A DNA stretch of 64,000 bases, taken from the NCBI RefSeq assembly GCF_043290135.1, contig NC_134710.1:139572332-139636331 (forward strand). Reading direction: 5' to 3'. Position numbers and translations under genes: made by a program. The first letter of the stretch is position 1; the number at the start of each line of letters is the position of its first letter. A model generated the notes under the pieces. It had not been told where the DNA came from. It did no database searches and saw only the letters and a list, made by a program, of their open reading frames with translations. The stretch is from Rhipicephalus microplus (taxonomy: Eukaryota; Arthropoda; Arachnida; Ixodida; Ixodidae). Positions 1 to 12,273 of this stretch are shown here, piece after piece.

Positions 1-1270
1 AACATATATGGTGGCCAATTTGTAGCCTTATGTCTCTAGTCCTTGGCAAGCGTGGGAAAAGTAACTGCACCAAGACTTTGGGCTTTGTTTTTCTCACATC
101 AGGTGACCATGAGCATCGCTAGTGTTCTCTTTGCCATTATAGTACAAATTGTGACTCCTTCGTTGCATCCATTTTGTACACTTCTGTCCGCCCCTACCAT
201 TTCTGCAGCAGAATCAAGGAGATATTTACGTGCGGGAAAAGGATTGAGGTGGGCACTTGATTTATGTTGCCAATGAAATGTTTGTAACAACTGTGGCACT
301 AATCTGTTTCAGCAGAATCACCCTAAATGATCATCTTGGATTTGTGCATTTATCGCTGTTAGGAAGGGCACTTCTAAGAGGATTGGCAGGATTCTTTAGC
401 TGTCACATTCAGACACTGCTTGGGTGTGTCCTATTTGTTTTGGGCCCCAACATTTCCTACATATATTGTGACTGAGGTCAATGTTCTGTATCCAAACTGT
501 TCTTATAAAAAGCAAAGTTGCTCACAAATGTCACACGTCACCTGCCTAATAGTGTACGCTACTTTCAGCACAATGGCTTTTCTCATTCAGTCATTCACTT
601 CGCAAGCTTCACTTTCTTTGTGCTGCATCAGATTTCACATTTTTTGGCAGGGCTGTTGTCATTCAGTTATTTTTTTCCCATCAAACTACACACTTGCCCG
701 TTCTTACTTTACACACGGGCTTATGCGTCGAAGTTGTTACCCTTCTACTTTGCATTCTCTGGTATCTTTGATGTCTCTTTGGAATGTATTGCTTAACTAC
801 TTTTGCTGAATTAGTAGAAGCTTGAACTAGACCCCAAGCACCACATGAATAGTGTCCTTAATGTGCTTTTGCTGTCATTTCTGTTGAAGCTGTAGTCACT
901 GGTTAGCTTTCTCCAGCAAGCTAACAAAATTTTATGTGGCTGCACAAAGCAATACCCGGTCCCTAATCTACTGCAGTGTTTTTAGCTAAAACAACCAGTA
1001 CAGGAGGCAGGGTGTACAGTGACTCCAACAGGGTGCAGTTACTGTCACTTTACCTATACGAACACTCATGCACTCTAGCATGCACAGAGTACAATCTCGT
1101 TAAATAGAACCTCGAAGGACCAGGGAATTCTTTTGTAGCGATGGAACTTAATGCTGTTAATACCATCTCTAGAAAATATTACTGCTAAAATGCTAAATAA
1201 ATAGTCGCCTTGAGTACTTGGAACAAGTTTTAGTAATTTTCATCAAATACAGTTTTCTTACTTAGGCTAT
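1..1270. other. AT-rich flank or upstream intron, no gene seen
   Basis: No exon or complete repeat is recognised. Positions about 1090-1170 resemble part of the tick MITE seen whole at 42228-42416 (a repeated NNCTCNNTAAANRGAAC-type motif), too decayed to delimit. Short open frames here have no recognisable motifs. Confidence 0.5.
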
Positions 1271-1274
1271 AAGC

Positions 1275-2190
1275 AAAGCAACAAAATACCAATCAAGAAG
1301 TGTGTAAGGCAGGGGGATACAATCTCGCCAATGCTATTTACTGCGTGCTTACAGGAGGTTTTCAGAGGCCTATAGTGGAATGTGTTAGGAGTAAGAGTTA
1401 ATGGAGAGTACCTTAGTAACCTGCGCTTTGCCAATGACATTGCATTGATAAGTAACTCAGGGGTGAATTGCAACTCATGATTACTGAATTAGACAAGCAG
1501 AGCAGAAAGGTAGGTCTTAAAATTATTCTGCAGAAAACCCCAGAAGAGAACAGTGCTTCGAGGTAGGTAACAGTGCACTTCAAGTTGTAAAAGACTATGT
1601 CTACTTAGGGCAGATAATAACTGCGGAGCCGAACCACGAGATTGAAGTAACTAGAAGAATAAGAATGGGGTGGAGCACATTTGGCAAGCACTCTCAAATT
1701 AAGACAGGTAGATTGCCACTATCCCTCAAGAGAAAGGTATATAACAGCTATATCTTGCCAGTACTTAGCTACGGAGCAGAAACCTGGAGACTTACAAAGA
1801 GGGTTCAGCTTAAATTGAGGACGACGCAGCGAGCAATGGAAAGAAAAATGGTAGGTGTAACCTTAACAGACAAGGAGAGAGCAGAGTGGATTAGGGAACA
1901 AACGGGGGTTAAGGATATCATAGCTGAAATCAAGAAGAAGAAATGGACATGGGCCGGGCATGTAGCGCGTAGACGGGATAACTGCTGGTCGTTAAGCGTA
2001 ACTGACTGGATTCCCAGAGAAGGCAAGTGGCTTAGGGGGAGACAGAAAGTTAGGTGAGCTGATAAGATTATGAAGTTTGCGGGTATAATGTGGCAGCAGC
2101 AAGCACAGGACCGAGTTTACTGGCGGAACATGGGAGAGGCCTTTGTCTTGCAGTGGACGTAGTCAGGCTGATTATAATGATGATGACTTC
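1275..2190 (+). pseudogene. RTE-type non-LTR retrotransposon, 5'-truncated copy
   Basis: A 5'-truncated reverse-transcriptase gene. Around 1296-1340 it reads like the RT block VRQGDTISPMLFTACLQ, and at about 1423-1450 LRFANDIALISNSG, the catalytic-site region, with Asn where an Asp of the usual FADD motif should be. Stops and frameshifts follow at 1478-1630. From 1665 a 130-codon open stretch gives the typical RTE C-terminus (YNSYILPVLSYGAETW, then AMERKMVG and WTWAGHVARRRD). The copy ends in a short TGATGA-like tail near 2178-2188. Such elements normally encode an endonuclease and RT; this copy is dead. A second, more decayed copy of the same type lies at 50005-50904. Confidence 0.88.
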
Positions 2191-3267
2191 GGTCGCACTA
2201 TTTGTCAGCTACTGATACCCCTTTCACACTGGCAAATTTAATCTAATTTTGAATTAGTGCATTTACGCTCAGATAGTGTCACTTAGGTGGTGTGCTGCTA
2301 CATGACAAAAAGAAGTGTTGACAAAAAAAAGTGCACTTTGGGAATGAATGCAATGGTGACGGGTAAATTAGTAGCACAACATATATTTGTTATTTTTGGC
2401 TACATTTATTAAGTAATTGTGTGTTATAGTTATAAACAGCTCTTAGGATAAAATTTAGGCACATCTGTAATGGATTTGGTCATTGCACGGCATGCAGTGG
2501 CTGTCCCTGGCAGCTGTAGTCATTACTCCCAGAGAGCAAGAATGGAAAGCTAATTTTTTGTAATAGTATGCTTTAATACATAAGAATATTCATAATAATG
2601 AGAAATATGGTTTAAAAATACATATAACTCAGCCTTCAACATCAATTTAGTTATTTTCGAGCCACTGCTGCCAAGACTGCACACTTATGGCGTATTCGGT
2701 TGGCCACTTTGGTCCTCTGGCTCAGAGTCACCAGATGCAGAGGCAGCTCGCAATCTGAGCGCGAGAGACAGTGTACTAACTGAATACATCGGCGATCTCA
2801 GAGCGCTTAGATAAGTGCGCCTGTAGCGCCATCGTGCAGCCAGCGCTGGAAGCTCCCGGGTAAACATTGCTGCACCGCGTCAACAAATGGTGCTAATCAG
2901 TTCAGTGGACATCTCTGACATGTCTGGCCTTTCTTATATTCTTTCTCTCTCTATCTGACATGTCTGGATGTAGCGAAAGCCTTCTAGCTCAGAACATAAA
3001 TCTGGCGATCGTCCTCATCCAAGCTGCTATCTTAAAGGCAAATCATGAGGCTGTCTGCGAGCTGCTGTAATGACAGCATTGACGTTTTCTCCGTGTTCGC
3101 TAGCCGCCCCGTTATTGACGTGGTGCATTGATGGCTTCGTAAATGTGAATTCGCTTCACACACGCGCAAAAATGCCATTAAGGATGCATGTGCACGAAGT
3201 AATACGCGCCCGGCGATACCCCCTTCCGAAATGCACGCTCGTGCTCCTCACCTTTCTCCTTTGAACC

Positions 3268-3308
3268 TGGTTGGTTCTTTCAGGCTGACGCTCTGAAAGA
3301 ACCAACCA
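3268..3308. repeat. Perfect hairpin, 16-bp arms, 9-nt loop
   Basis: The left arm TGGTTGGTTCTTTCAG (3268-3283) is the exact reverse complement of 3293-3308, with a 9-base spacer. It sits in a CpG-richer patch. No function is recognised. Confidence 0.9.
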
Positions 3309-3608
3309 AAGGTAGTCTGATCGCTCGAATTATACCAAGTGAAGGTGCAGCCACTTTTCAGAGTACTCTAAAGCGCTCAAAAATGCCCAACTGATTACGA
3401 TATTAGACAGGGCTGAGTGAGACTGGCAAACGCACCCTTTTGCAATGAGTGCCGATAGCCGTTCTTATGTGGCTATGTGCGAATGGCACTAGCAGCAAAG
3501 TGCACTAGCTTTAACCATTGCGACAGGTATGTATGTGATTGGTTGGTTTGTCAGTGCGCTTGCCTCAGGTTGTGAGGTCCAAAATGTATATTTGCTTCTT
3601 GAATCTTC

Positions 3609-3664
3609 GCCTAAGCCTCCAGGATCTCCACACGTTGCCTAAGCCTCCAGGATCTCCACACGTG
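3609..3664. repeat. 28-bp tandem duplication, two units
   Basis: Units at 3609-3636 and 3637-3664 differ only at the last base. Confidence 0.9.
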
Positions 3665-3964
3665 TTGGGCCTACGAGCCGTAAGCCACGACACTTTTTTT
3701 TGCTACATACATCTCCACAATCCAAGCATCTAGAGCGGGTAGTTGTCAGTTTTTCCTTTAAAAGTGTCCTCTAACAGACTTGCTGCCCTGTAGTCATTAC
3801 AAGTTTTGAGGAGTAAACTGAAAAGTTGTCTGTATAATAGTTTCCCAAACAAGCGCCTGTGTGTGGCACGGACCAGCTTTTATAAGAAGCGCGACACTGC
3901 GTGCAGAAGGCGGTTTCTGTGGTAGCTTTGAAGAAAGAAAAGTGTATGAAAAATATAACTTGCA

Positions 3965-4070
3965 GTGGGCAGGGACTCAACCTGCGACTTTCGGATAAAG
4001 CCTTCGATGCTCTACCAACTGAGTTACCACGGCAGCGATCCCCCCATCCACTTTATTTGGTATACACGGG
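3965..4070 (-). mobile_element. tRNA-derived SINE copy
   Basis: On the minus strand 4038-3967 reads as a tRNA-like head: a GCCGTGG acceptor arm pairing with CCACTGC apart from one mismatch, an A-box (TAACTCAGTTGGTAGAG) and a B-box (CAGGTTGAGTCCCTG). The anticodon loop lacks the normal T33, so it is not a working tRNA. The CA-rich flank to 4070 resembles the conserved neighbour of this head in other tick copies. A decayed relative lies at 13557-13730. Confidence 0.75.
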
Positions 4071-4141
4071 AATTAAACATAACAGAAAAAGGCAGAAAAA
4101 GTGTTTTACACTTTTCCTGCCTCTTTCTGCTATGTTTAATT
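4071..4141 (-). repeat. Long near-perfect hairpin, 33-bp arms, 5-nt loop
   Basis: Arms at 4071-4103 and 4109-4141 differ at three positions only, spaced exactly seven bases apart. All three are G versus A between the compared arms, so a minus-strand RNA would pair along the full 33 bp (30 Watson-Crick plus 3 G-U), while a plus-strand RNA would have three A-C mismatches. It lies directly beside the minus-strand SINE head. Confidence 0.85.
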
Positions 4142-7100
4142 CTGTCAAGTCTGCCAGAACGAGAGAGACCCTTGCTGTGAGTGAAGAAAACAAGTGTATA
4201 CTTCAGGGCTCGTTTTAGAGGTGAAGTTCCTTAGGCCGTGGGAAGTTCCCTCTTCTGTAGTCGTAGTGGTAGTATGTAGCCACCTCTAGTTTGAGTTGCT
4301 CAATAGATGGCGTTGTGTGCATATGTCCTTGGGAATAATATAAATGGATATTGTTAATGGTTTTCACAGCATATCCATGGAGGGAATGACGATGAGTGGG
4401 GAAAGGCGTCCATCCCTCCGTGCTTCCGTCCGTCTGTCTGTTCACTTTTTTTTTTCTTGGAACTGGTACTAGGTAGATAATTTTTGCTCATTAATTAATA
4501 TAGCATTACTGCTCAACATTAATGCCAACTTGTATCATTAACTTTTAAGTTATACATGAGAAAAGTAATTAGGGAAAATGTCATCACTGGCTTACATCAT
4601 TCTTCGGAGTGATCCAGCTGATGTGACAGTACTTTTATGTCATAAGTCAGTAGAATTGTTATTAACATGAATAATTAATGCATTATTATGTATTATTAGT
4701 GTCTTTTGTGTGAGCATATTATAATTACACTCATGTAATGTTAGTGAAGAGGGTTACCAGTTCAGTACAAGTTTCATGCTAGATTTTTGTAGGAAGATAT
4801 GTCATTTGGGTGGAAAGTTGGAAAGATTTCAAAGTATGTTTGTAGTGGTGTAACAGCATCATAGTTCTTATTTGAATATTGCATTATATTAGGAGACAAA
4901 TACTTTTAATGCAGTTCAACAAAACTAGCTATTGAGTGTAATAGCACATATTTTTTGGAAAAATAAAGTGCAAAAATTATACAATCATGTACGTTGATAA
5001 GCACATGACAGGTATCTGTCCTGCGTTTCTGTATTTAAAATTTTGTCGTTGAACAAAATTTTCAGCCTTGACAGCGTATTCCAAAATTGTGAATTCCTGT
5101 TGCATAAATCATGCTTGCTCACTATATGTTCCACTGCACAGCTAGACAACTGTCTAACTGTGAATAACTGACAAACTACAAATATAACTGTAACCTTGTG
5201 ATGACGTTGCAAGTTAAGGCGTCTAGCAGCAGCCACTTGGTAGGGCATATTAGCCATTGGAACAGTGAAAGAATGAATAGGGTCATAGACAAGGTAGACA
5301 AGAAAAGCATGTCTAAGCACTTACCCAGTCTTTATCTGTGGTCTTGTATATTTTGCACTGTGCCCATAATTTGTCGTGGAAGGAGTTTCTGTTGTGGTTT
5401 TTAAGTGTACCCGCAGATTTTCTTACCTAGCAATATCATTGCTGCTGTCAAGTGAGCATATGCACTCATTATCCACAGCTTATCTCGAAAGAGCTCGTAT
5501 ATAGTGCCGTGACAGTTGACATGCTCGCAGCCATAAAAATTGTGACTCATACTGTAGCTTAAGCACAACTTCTAAATTTTTTTTTGTCATTAAGCTTGTC
5601 CGCTAAGTGCATCTAGACAAGTCAACATATTGCCTTGCTGTGGATAGTGCATCTAGTTGTCAGCTCTGTAGTCACGTTTTCTCTCAGTAGTTCAAATATG
5701 CATTTTGGTTTCATCACTATACTCTCTTGTGTGGTTGGGCCTACTGGAAGTTTTTCTATGCTTTGGTAAAATGAAATAAAAGGCCTTGTACTTTAGAGAG
5801 CATTTAGGGTGGCATTGCATGTATTTAATTATCGATCAGTGTAGCAAATGTCCGAAAACTGAATTTGTGCTTCTTGGTATGTACATACTACCATTTGTAG
5901 TGTGTGGTTATGCTTCATTTCTGGCAGGGTTATACTAAAGATGTTTCACTTTAACCTAATTTACATCGGCCCTTATAGCACATCAAGCTTCAAATAATCA
6001 TTTAAATTGAAAAACCTAACAGTTAACACACTGTACAAAGAGGCAGGAATAGCTAGATATTGTTGCAAACTGCTAGCATTAAACAGTTAATAATGAAAAA
6101 ATGACATTTACATCTTCCAACAAGTATACTGGCCCATGTGAAAAAAAAAGGAATGGAGAAAACAAAAAGCAATGGATGTATGACCTTCATGCAACAACAG
6201 TGTGACCCTGACCTACACAGCATCGCTAAGAAATATTGACTGCTTATTAACAACGCCTGGGGGTTTAGCACTAGTGCATGTGATGCCTTGTTTAACCATT
6301 TCACTGTTAAGCGTTTTTGAGAGTGACGCACCCGCAGTGCCGGCTTGGTTTTGGGAATATCGGGGAATCTTGAAACACAGAGAAATGGTGCATCGTGCAG
6401 TCAAGATAGCACATAGGATAAGAAAGGGAATACAACTTCATTAGCTGCCTATAGCGGCAAATGAGGCTGGGTTGAGCGAGCAACAGCAGCAATTGAGTCA
6501 TGTTTCAGTCTGTTGGAAAGGCAAAGGCAGGGTGAACCTCTGAATTTGACTTATTGCAGTAGACATGCAAACAAAAAAAAAACAAAGTATGCAAATCAAC
6601 GGCACATGGCTTGTACTTGTAATTACATATGTACATGGTTCCTCAGTGCGAAAGTAGCGCGTGCGGAGCGACGATGCTCTCCTAGCAAAGTAGAGTGGGC
6701 ACAGAATCTCTGTACTCTTCGATATCTGTGCCAACACGTTAAGGTGCAAAAATATCGGCTTCTAAGAAGATTTGACTGTTGGCACAACCAGTTGATTCAC
6801 ACTTAATAATACCAGCTTTGCACTTGGTGTTAATTTTTTATTGCACAATTACGAACATACTAATACGTCAATGACAGTAAAATAATTAATGATGTGGAAA
6901 CACTACTATACAAAATTTTTGTCTGTCCTCACCTTGCCGTGACCAATCATAATTGCCCTTCTTTTCAAAGGAATGATTCTTGCTTACCTTGATTTTGCAT
7001 GCATGCAGCGCCTAATGTTCCCTGAGGCAATTATTGATACACTAGCCAAATTTTGTAATGTAAGCTTAACCATAACTAATAGACCAATAGACATAAAATA

Positions 7101-8595
7101 AACTACCTGTATCATGTAAGATATAAATTTGACTCGATTTTCACCATATGTGCTTTTTCTACATATGCATGCCATATATTTTTGTAATGGCAGTTTTCTG
7201 CAATAAAAATTTAGTTGCTAGTTGCAACTTACTCTGTCAGGTTCAGCCTTTTTCTATGTTCATCACTGCTTTCATTTAAATTATTGGGCCACCAGGTGGC
7301 CCAGTTAACAACGAACCCAGCAGGAAATGAAGTAAAAAAAAAGATTTAGGGGACATTATTTGAAGCTTTAACCTAACTTTGTTACTTCAAGTAGTCAAGA
7401 AATCGTGAAAAATTGGATGCCAACTATATGTACTAAATGTTCATGTGTAGACAAACTATTTTGAGATATTTTTAATGTAATATGTTTTCTTTAGCCAATA
7501 TTATTTTTTGTTGACTAAATTTAGACCTTCAACGTATTAACTTCCGTTTTATAATTCGAACAGGAAGCGGAATTACACAACCATGAGCAGGTATGGCTGC
7601 TTGCAGTTTTACTCTTTTAGTTATTTTTTATTACTTTTGCTTTGCAGAGATAATGTATATATAATCTACTGTATAGGCATTTGTTATTAACTACATTAAC
7701 TTTGTGGATTTCTTCTGTGTTAGTTTTTTATAATTTTTGTGCAATTTTTCTTAGGCTCTACTTATTAATTACAACTTCTAACTGTAGTTTATACTTTGAA
7801 TTTTATCATAAGCCATTATCTCATGCAGTATGTTGTAATTGTTGCACTGAAATAAGAATATATGCCAGCAATACAAGGCTGTGTATTTTATGTACTTAAA
7901 TATACAACATAAATGTCGTCAGCCTCTCATCCTCTTTTTCATATGGAGTAGCATGTGGGCATCTACGTATGCTATGTAGGGTGGTTCATTTTGGAGTGAT
8001 GCCCAGTTTTACTTGATTATTACACCCCAAAGATGTTTCAGAAGAATCGGGTCAAACCCCTATTTCTCCTTGAATTCAGAAACTGCTTACTAACCTACCT
8101 CTTAAAGTCAGATCCTGTTGGGTTGAATGAACTCCATACACTAACCTATAGACAGTAAAAAGCTTGGTCTAATAATGCATATAACTCCTTATTGCCATTA
8201 TCGTGGATTAATTTGCATAATTATCCGAAAATGAACAACTCTACATATATGCCAGCGGAATTCTCTGAACTTGAATAAAGAGATCTCTCTCTCTCTGTCA
8301 CTTTCTTACCAACTTGGAAAAAGCTGGACAGAGTGACCCTATTCCAAGTCACTCACTTGGTTATAAAGCTCCCATGTTTTGCTTTGGTATTTTTGAAAAC
8401 TTTTGCATTGGAAAAAGCTGGACAGAATGGTGTGTCACTCACTTGATTATAAGGTTCCCGCGTTTTCCTTTGGTGTTTTCCAAAACTCATCAATAAAAAC
8501 TTGGAGGTGCTATTTTTCTTGTTATTTATGAAAAAAATTAGTTATGAGCAGGAGTGCCACAGCTGTGCATATTTGGTACAATTCCCCATTTCAAC

Positions 8596-8690
8596 GCGAT
8601 AGCGTTAGAGAGCTCGTGTAGCAGAAAATCCGCCGTTGGCGTCGGCACCGTTGGTTGTCAGCGAAAAATCTACATTTTAATTCACGGATT
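8596..8690 (+). mobile_element. SINE fragment (GATAGCGTTA...AGAGCTCGT type)
   Basis: Contains CAACGCGATAGCGTTAGAG and the GAGCTCGTGTAGCAGAAA block, followed by GTTGGTTGTCAGCGAAAAA. The same blocks recur at 61825-61900, which identifies a dispersed repeat rather than unique sequence. Confidence 0.6.
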
Positions 8691-9209
8691 CTATCATAGG
8701 ATTTGACAGACGCAGTAAGTGCTTATGTGGACTTTATCATTGTTTGCTCAGGGGGATAGATCGAAATGCTAGTTTTATTGAAACAGCAGTGCTCATGTTT
8801 ACTGTGCATGATTTAGGTGATGCTGAATGGCTTTAGCATATTTAATTTGCTAAATGTAAGCCTTTTTTGCTCCAAATTTGTTTTTTCGTGATAAAAAATA
8901 GACGTTTTACTTCCCGTAACCTGCTCCATATTTGCATTTTAGTGCTCCAAATTCTATTTCGGCTGTTGCACCCCTGTATGAGATATTTATGTTAGTTTAT
9001 TTCTGTTGCAGTGGTATTTCCAGGACTGATTTTGGTTACTTGTACTAAAACGAAATAAACGTAATTTCACCCCCCCCCCTTTTTTTTAAAGGGGGGAGGG
9101 GGTACTAACACAAAATTGAAATTGTACTACCAAGATAGCTAGTGGGAACAGTTCCCATGAGCATGCATATATCTGCAAAATGACTTAAGATATTTTGTAT
9201 GAACTGAAG

Positions 9210-9312
9210 TTTGCGTGCGCAATCGAGCACTATACACCACACCTTGTGGCACTGACATTTTCATAAGTAACCTTGGGTTTCCCCCTGCTTTCCTCACGTC
9301 ACCACTCTGCAG
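9210..9312 (+). CDS. Jarid2: Candidate Jarid2 exon just before the JmjC core
   Basis: Tentative exon between an AG at 9208-9209 and a GTGATG donor at 9313. Read with two leading bases it gives 33 codons followed by AG, so joining to the exon at 17167 completes an Arg codon directly before His-Pro-Trp-Asn-Leu-Lys. Jarid2 proteins have a Gly-Phe-Pro motif about ten residues before an Arg (or Lys) at this junction. Here GFP is encoded at 9275-9283 and CGTDI lies a little upstream, resembling the YGADI...GFP stretch of KDM5 and Jarid2 proteins. Against it: the pyrimidine tract is poor, and an in-frame stop lies at 9198-9200 just upstream of the proposed acceptor. Phase and motif agree but similarity is short, so this may be chance. 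Confidence 0.4.
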
Positions 9313-10816
9313 GTGATGCATCAAGTAATCATGGCGTCATAGCCACCATTACTCTTTTGCCGTGTTTGCGCTAGCAGGCTAGTTCTCGGCGGCTGCTTGC
9401 AAGTTCGTGGCCTTAGCACACACGTTGAAAGTTTTGTTATGCTACACTGTTTTCCCATTTTCTGTTTGAAAGGACTTTCTTGAAGCGGACCATGCAGAAG
9501 TGCATCACAGTTCTGTGTGGTAGCGTGGCTCAGTGTTGCACATGCTAGGTGGCGATAATTCCACCCGTCGGCATGTCGTTTTTGGAGCTCTCAAACCGAA
9601 ACTGAGACTGGTCGGTAATGAGGAGGCTGTAATCAATTATCTGTTGCATGCATCCGCAAACGATGTGCCACGTTATGACTAACAGGCTCCCAGCAACACA
9701 CTGCAGCAAAATAACGCGAGGACAAAATATTTGTGTCAGTGTGTTTTTAATTCTACTGAAACATATATATTAAAAAATATCACAATTTCATTTATAAAGA
9801 CAAAACAAGCATGTTAATGCAAAGAAAATGAGATGCACTAACAAACTGGGAGAAAAAAAAAGAAAGAATCAATGATGCAGATGCACTTTTTTCTTCCTTT
9901 GTCCCTGTTTGTTAGTACACCCCATTTCTCGCATTAAGATGAACCAATACGAACTATCCCAAATGGTTGTTTTGCTTCAAAACAAGCATGACTTGATAGT
10001 ATTTTTTTCCCAGTCATTGTTAGATGCTCTTAAAGAGTAATCTTCAGTCAGCCATTGATCTGAAAAATCACTAATGAAGAGTACATAAGAGGACATAAGT
10101 GCTCTTAAAAGCAGGCATTTCAAGTTTAAATGCTCTTCACCGAAGTTACTCTTTGGAGATTTTAGCATTTATATTATGTAAATCTGCCTGTTTGGTGGTG
10201 AGGATGTTCTCAAGCAAGTGGCCTTTCAGGGAGATAAAGGGTGCCTTGCAACACTTCCTTAACATAGTTGGAAAATGTGGCCGATATGTAGTCAAGGCAC
10301 CTGTGAACATGTTGCTTAAATGTTTTACATAGCGCTCCATAAGGCAGGTAACTTTCTTATTTCCTGTAAAAGTCGGCCATAAATCATTTGCTCCTGAACC
10401 AAAGATATGTCAGGTGGGATTGACATGGGTATCGGGTGATTTCATGATTGCGAAATTGTCCTCTTTAATGCTTTGGTTGTTTTCTATTTAGTTGTCTTCT
10501 TTAATACTTCTCATTTTCATTCCTGTGTTGCTTGGGCTTAAAAAAGTATGCCTTCCATTTTTTATTTAGAATTTATTTTAACTAAAAAAAAATGTGTCTT
10601 CAAAAGCGCTAAAGAATATCTGATTTTGGTTTTGATCAACAGTCGTTCATTAAATGTTTAATTTTCTTCTACATTCACATTAGGCAGCACCAATGCTCGA
10701 GTTGGTCATTCATCACATAATGAGCCTACTTTGACAGTATTTACTGATCCATATTGTCATCTCTTTAAATGCCAGTATGCTTGCAAGGCTCTGGCCCTTT
10801 CACATACGTCACACTA

Positions 10817-10930
10817 GATGCCTTGGCAGACATTACTTTGTACTTTATACTAATTAAATGTGCCCCCCAAAAAAAGATGCCTTGGCAGACATTACTTTGT
10901 ACTTTATACTAATTAAATGTGCCCCAAAAA
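10817..10930. repeat. 59-bp tandem duplication, two units
   Basis: A segment starting GATGCCTTGGCAGACATTAC is repeated at a 59-base offset (10817-10875 and 10876-10930). The copies differ mainly in the length of the C and A runs at the end. Confidence 0.9.
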
Positions 10931-11073
10931 TTCACAACCTGGGTACATCTGATTTTCGTTGTTAAAACTAATGCAGGACAAACCTGGTGTGCACCAGGCA
11001 GTGCATGCATAGCTTGGCCAGACTTAAGCATGAAAGCTGCATTATAACTCTTCAGCAGCTGCATAATGTACTT

Positions 11074-11655
11074 AGAGGGGCCCTGCAACACTTTTTGAGC
11101 ATGGTCAGAAAATGCTGCTGATCGGTAGTGGAGACTACCGAGAGCATGTGAGCGAAACAATATAGCACAGCACGCGGCCTGGAATTCACAATAAATCATT
11201 AAAGTGTCGTAAAAATTGCTTATTCTCTCTACAAACGGCTGAAGACGTTTAAAAATCACTCATAGAAGGCTATCTATCAGCCAATGACTGATATGAACAT
11301 GGCACACTCGGTTGTTACAGGAATCTCCGCTGGAGGCCGCGACTTGTCCAGGTGTGCCCACGCGATCAAACTGAAAAAGTCATGTATGCAAATAAAATAA
11401 AATAAAAAAGTGCTCAAGGTCTCAAGGTGCGCGCAACGTATTTTCTTTGCCCCTGCCATCCCTCTCTGCTTAGCTGCCAGCGCTTTTGTGGAAACGAGAG
11501 AAGGGAGAATGTGATTACAGCTTGCGAAAAATTTTTGCAACTCTGCTCGTACTGAGCGAATCCTTAAAATTTTTGCGGCATTGAATTTGTTATGCAATAA
11601 GCTCTTTAATGAATCCATTTCGTTGTTACTCGAAAAAGTTTTTTAGGGCACCTTT
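11074..11655 (-). mobile_element. MITE with GGGGCCCTGCAACACTTTTT termini
   Basis: Terminal inverted repeats are AGAGGGGCCCTGCAACACTT on the left and, reversed, AAAGGTGCCCTAAAAAACTT on the right. No transposase is present. Inner sequence matches the copies at 19707-20284 and 48562-49151 in inverted orientation, for example the CGCGACTTGTCC and GCCATCCCTCTCTGCTTAG blocks. A shorter relative lies at about 10230-10335. Family assignment (perhaps Tc1/mariner-like or hAT-like) is not made. Confidence 0.75.
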
Positions 11656-11711
11656 CATATGTCACTGTAGTACATCACAGTCTTGTATAGGTGTGCTGGA
11701 AGCTTGTGTGC

Positions 11712-11832
11712 TCAGGTTTGGGTGCACGTTAAAGAATCCCAGGTGGTCGAAATTTCCAGAGCTCTCCACTACGGCGTTTCTCATAATCATACGATTGTTT
11801 TGGGACGTTAAACCCCACATATTAATCAATCG
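11712..11832 (+). mobile_element. Ruka-type SINE, 3' half only
   Basis: Matches the body of the full copies from TTTGGGTGCACGTTAAAGAA through AAACCCCACATATTAATCAA. The tRNA-like head is missing. Confidence 0.85.
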
Positions 11833-12103
11833 GGTGTGCTGGCACCAGACTAGTCTGAGCCGAAAGTTGAGAGAAAAGAAGGGGAGAGTACCCAATGCCA
11901 TGATGTGCAGTAACGTAACCTCTTAAGCCTTGTTATCCCCCTTTGTATAGCTTGCAGTTCTTTTCTTGAGACAAAAGAAGAAAGATTACACTCAGAGTGT
12001 GCAACAAGTAAATGTAAATCTGCTTACACTTGATGTAATTGAAAAATTTCTGCAGGAGGAAATGGTGAGGCAATGAGATCAATGTGAGGTATTCTTATGA
12101 TTA

Positions 12104-12273
12104 CAGTCAAACCCCTTTATAAGAGACACTTATATAAGAGACAAATGCGTATAAGAGACACCGGTGTGCTTACATTGAAATAGGGGTTGATAAGAAAATG
12201 CATACAAGGTGCCCTGCTTCTAAGAGACAATAACTGCTGCCCAGAGCATGCCTCTTATAAAGGGTTTCAACTG
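12104..12273. mobile_element. Short TIR element with TA target duplication
   Basis: Starts CAGTCAAACCCCTTTATAAG and ends, reversed, CAGTTGAAACCCTTTATAAG; TA flanks both sides (12102-12103 and 12274-12275). The internal part repeats ATAAGAGACA units. At 170 bp without coding capacity it is a non-autonomous Tc1/mariner or pogo-type MITE by its TA target. Confidence 0.85.

Larger units (their letters stand above)
2190..9209. other. Non-coding stretch upstream of the candidate exon
   Basis: Mostly AT-rich. It holds a GC-richer patch at 2660-3320 with a perfect hairpin, a 28-bp tandem duplication at 3609-3664, a tRNA-headed SINE with an adjacent hairpin (3965-4141), a segment at about 7313-7375 repeated at about 13439-13505, an imperfect internal duplication at 8300-8500, and a SINE fragment at 8596-8690. 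The linker and ARID exons expected upstream of JmjC were searched for and not convincingly found. Confidence 0.5.

Noticed and set aside
2685..2867. 60-codon minus frame in a GC-richer patch
   Set aside because: No recognised motif, and GC-rich sequence lowers stop frequency.
3967..4038. tRNA gene on the minus strand
   Set aside because: The anticodon loop lacks T33 and the sequence matches a repeated SINE head, so it is not a working tRNA.
6647..6743. Candidate ARID exon (KVEWAQNLCTLRYLCQHVK) between CTCAG and AAGGTGC
   Set aside because: A weak match to the ARID motif of Jarid2 with good splice borders, but no following ARID exon exists between it and the next candidate exon, and similarity is about four identities in 16.
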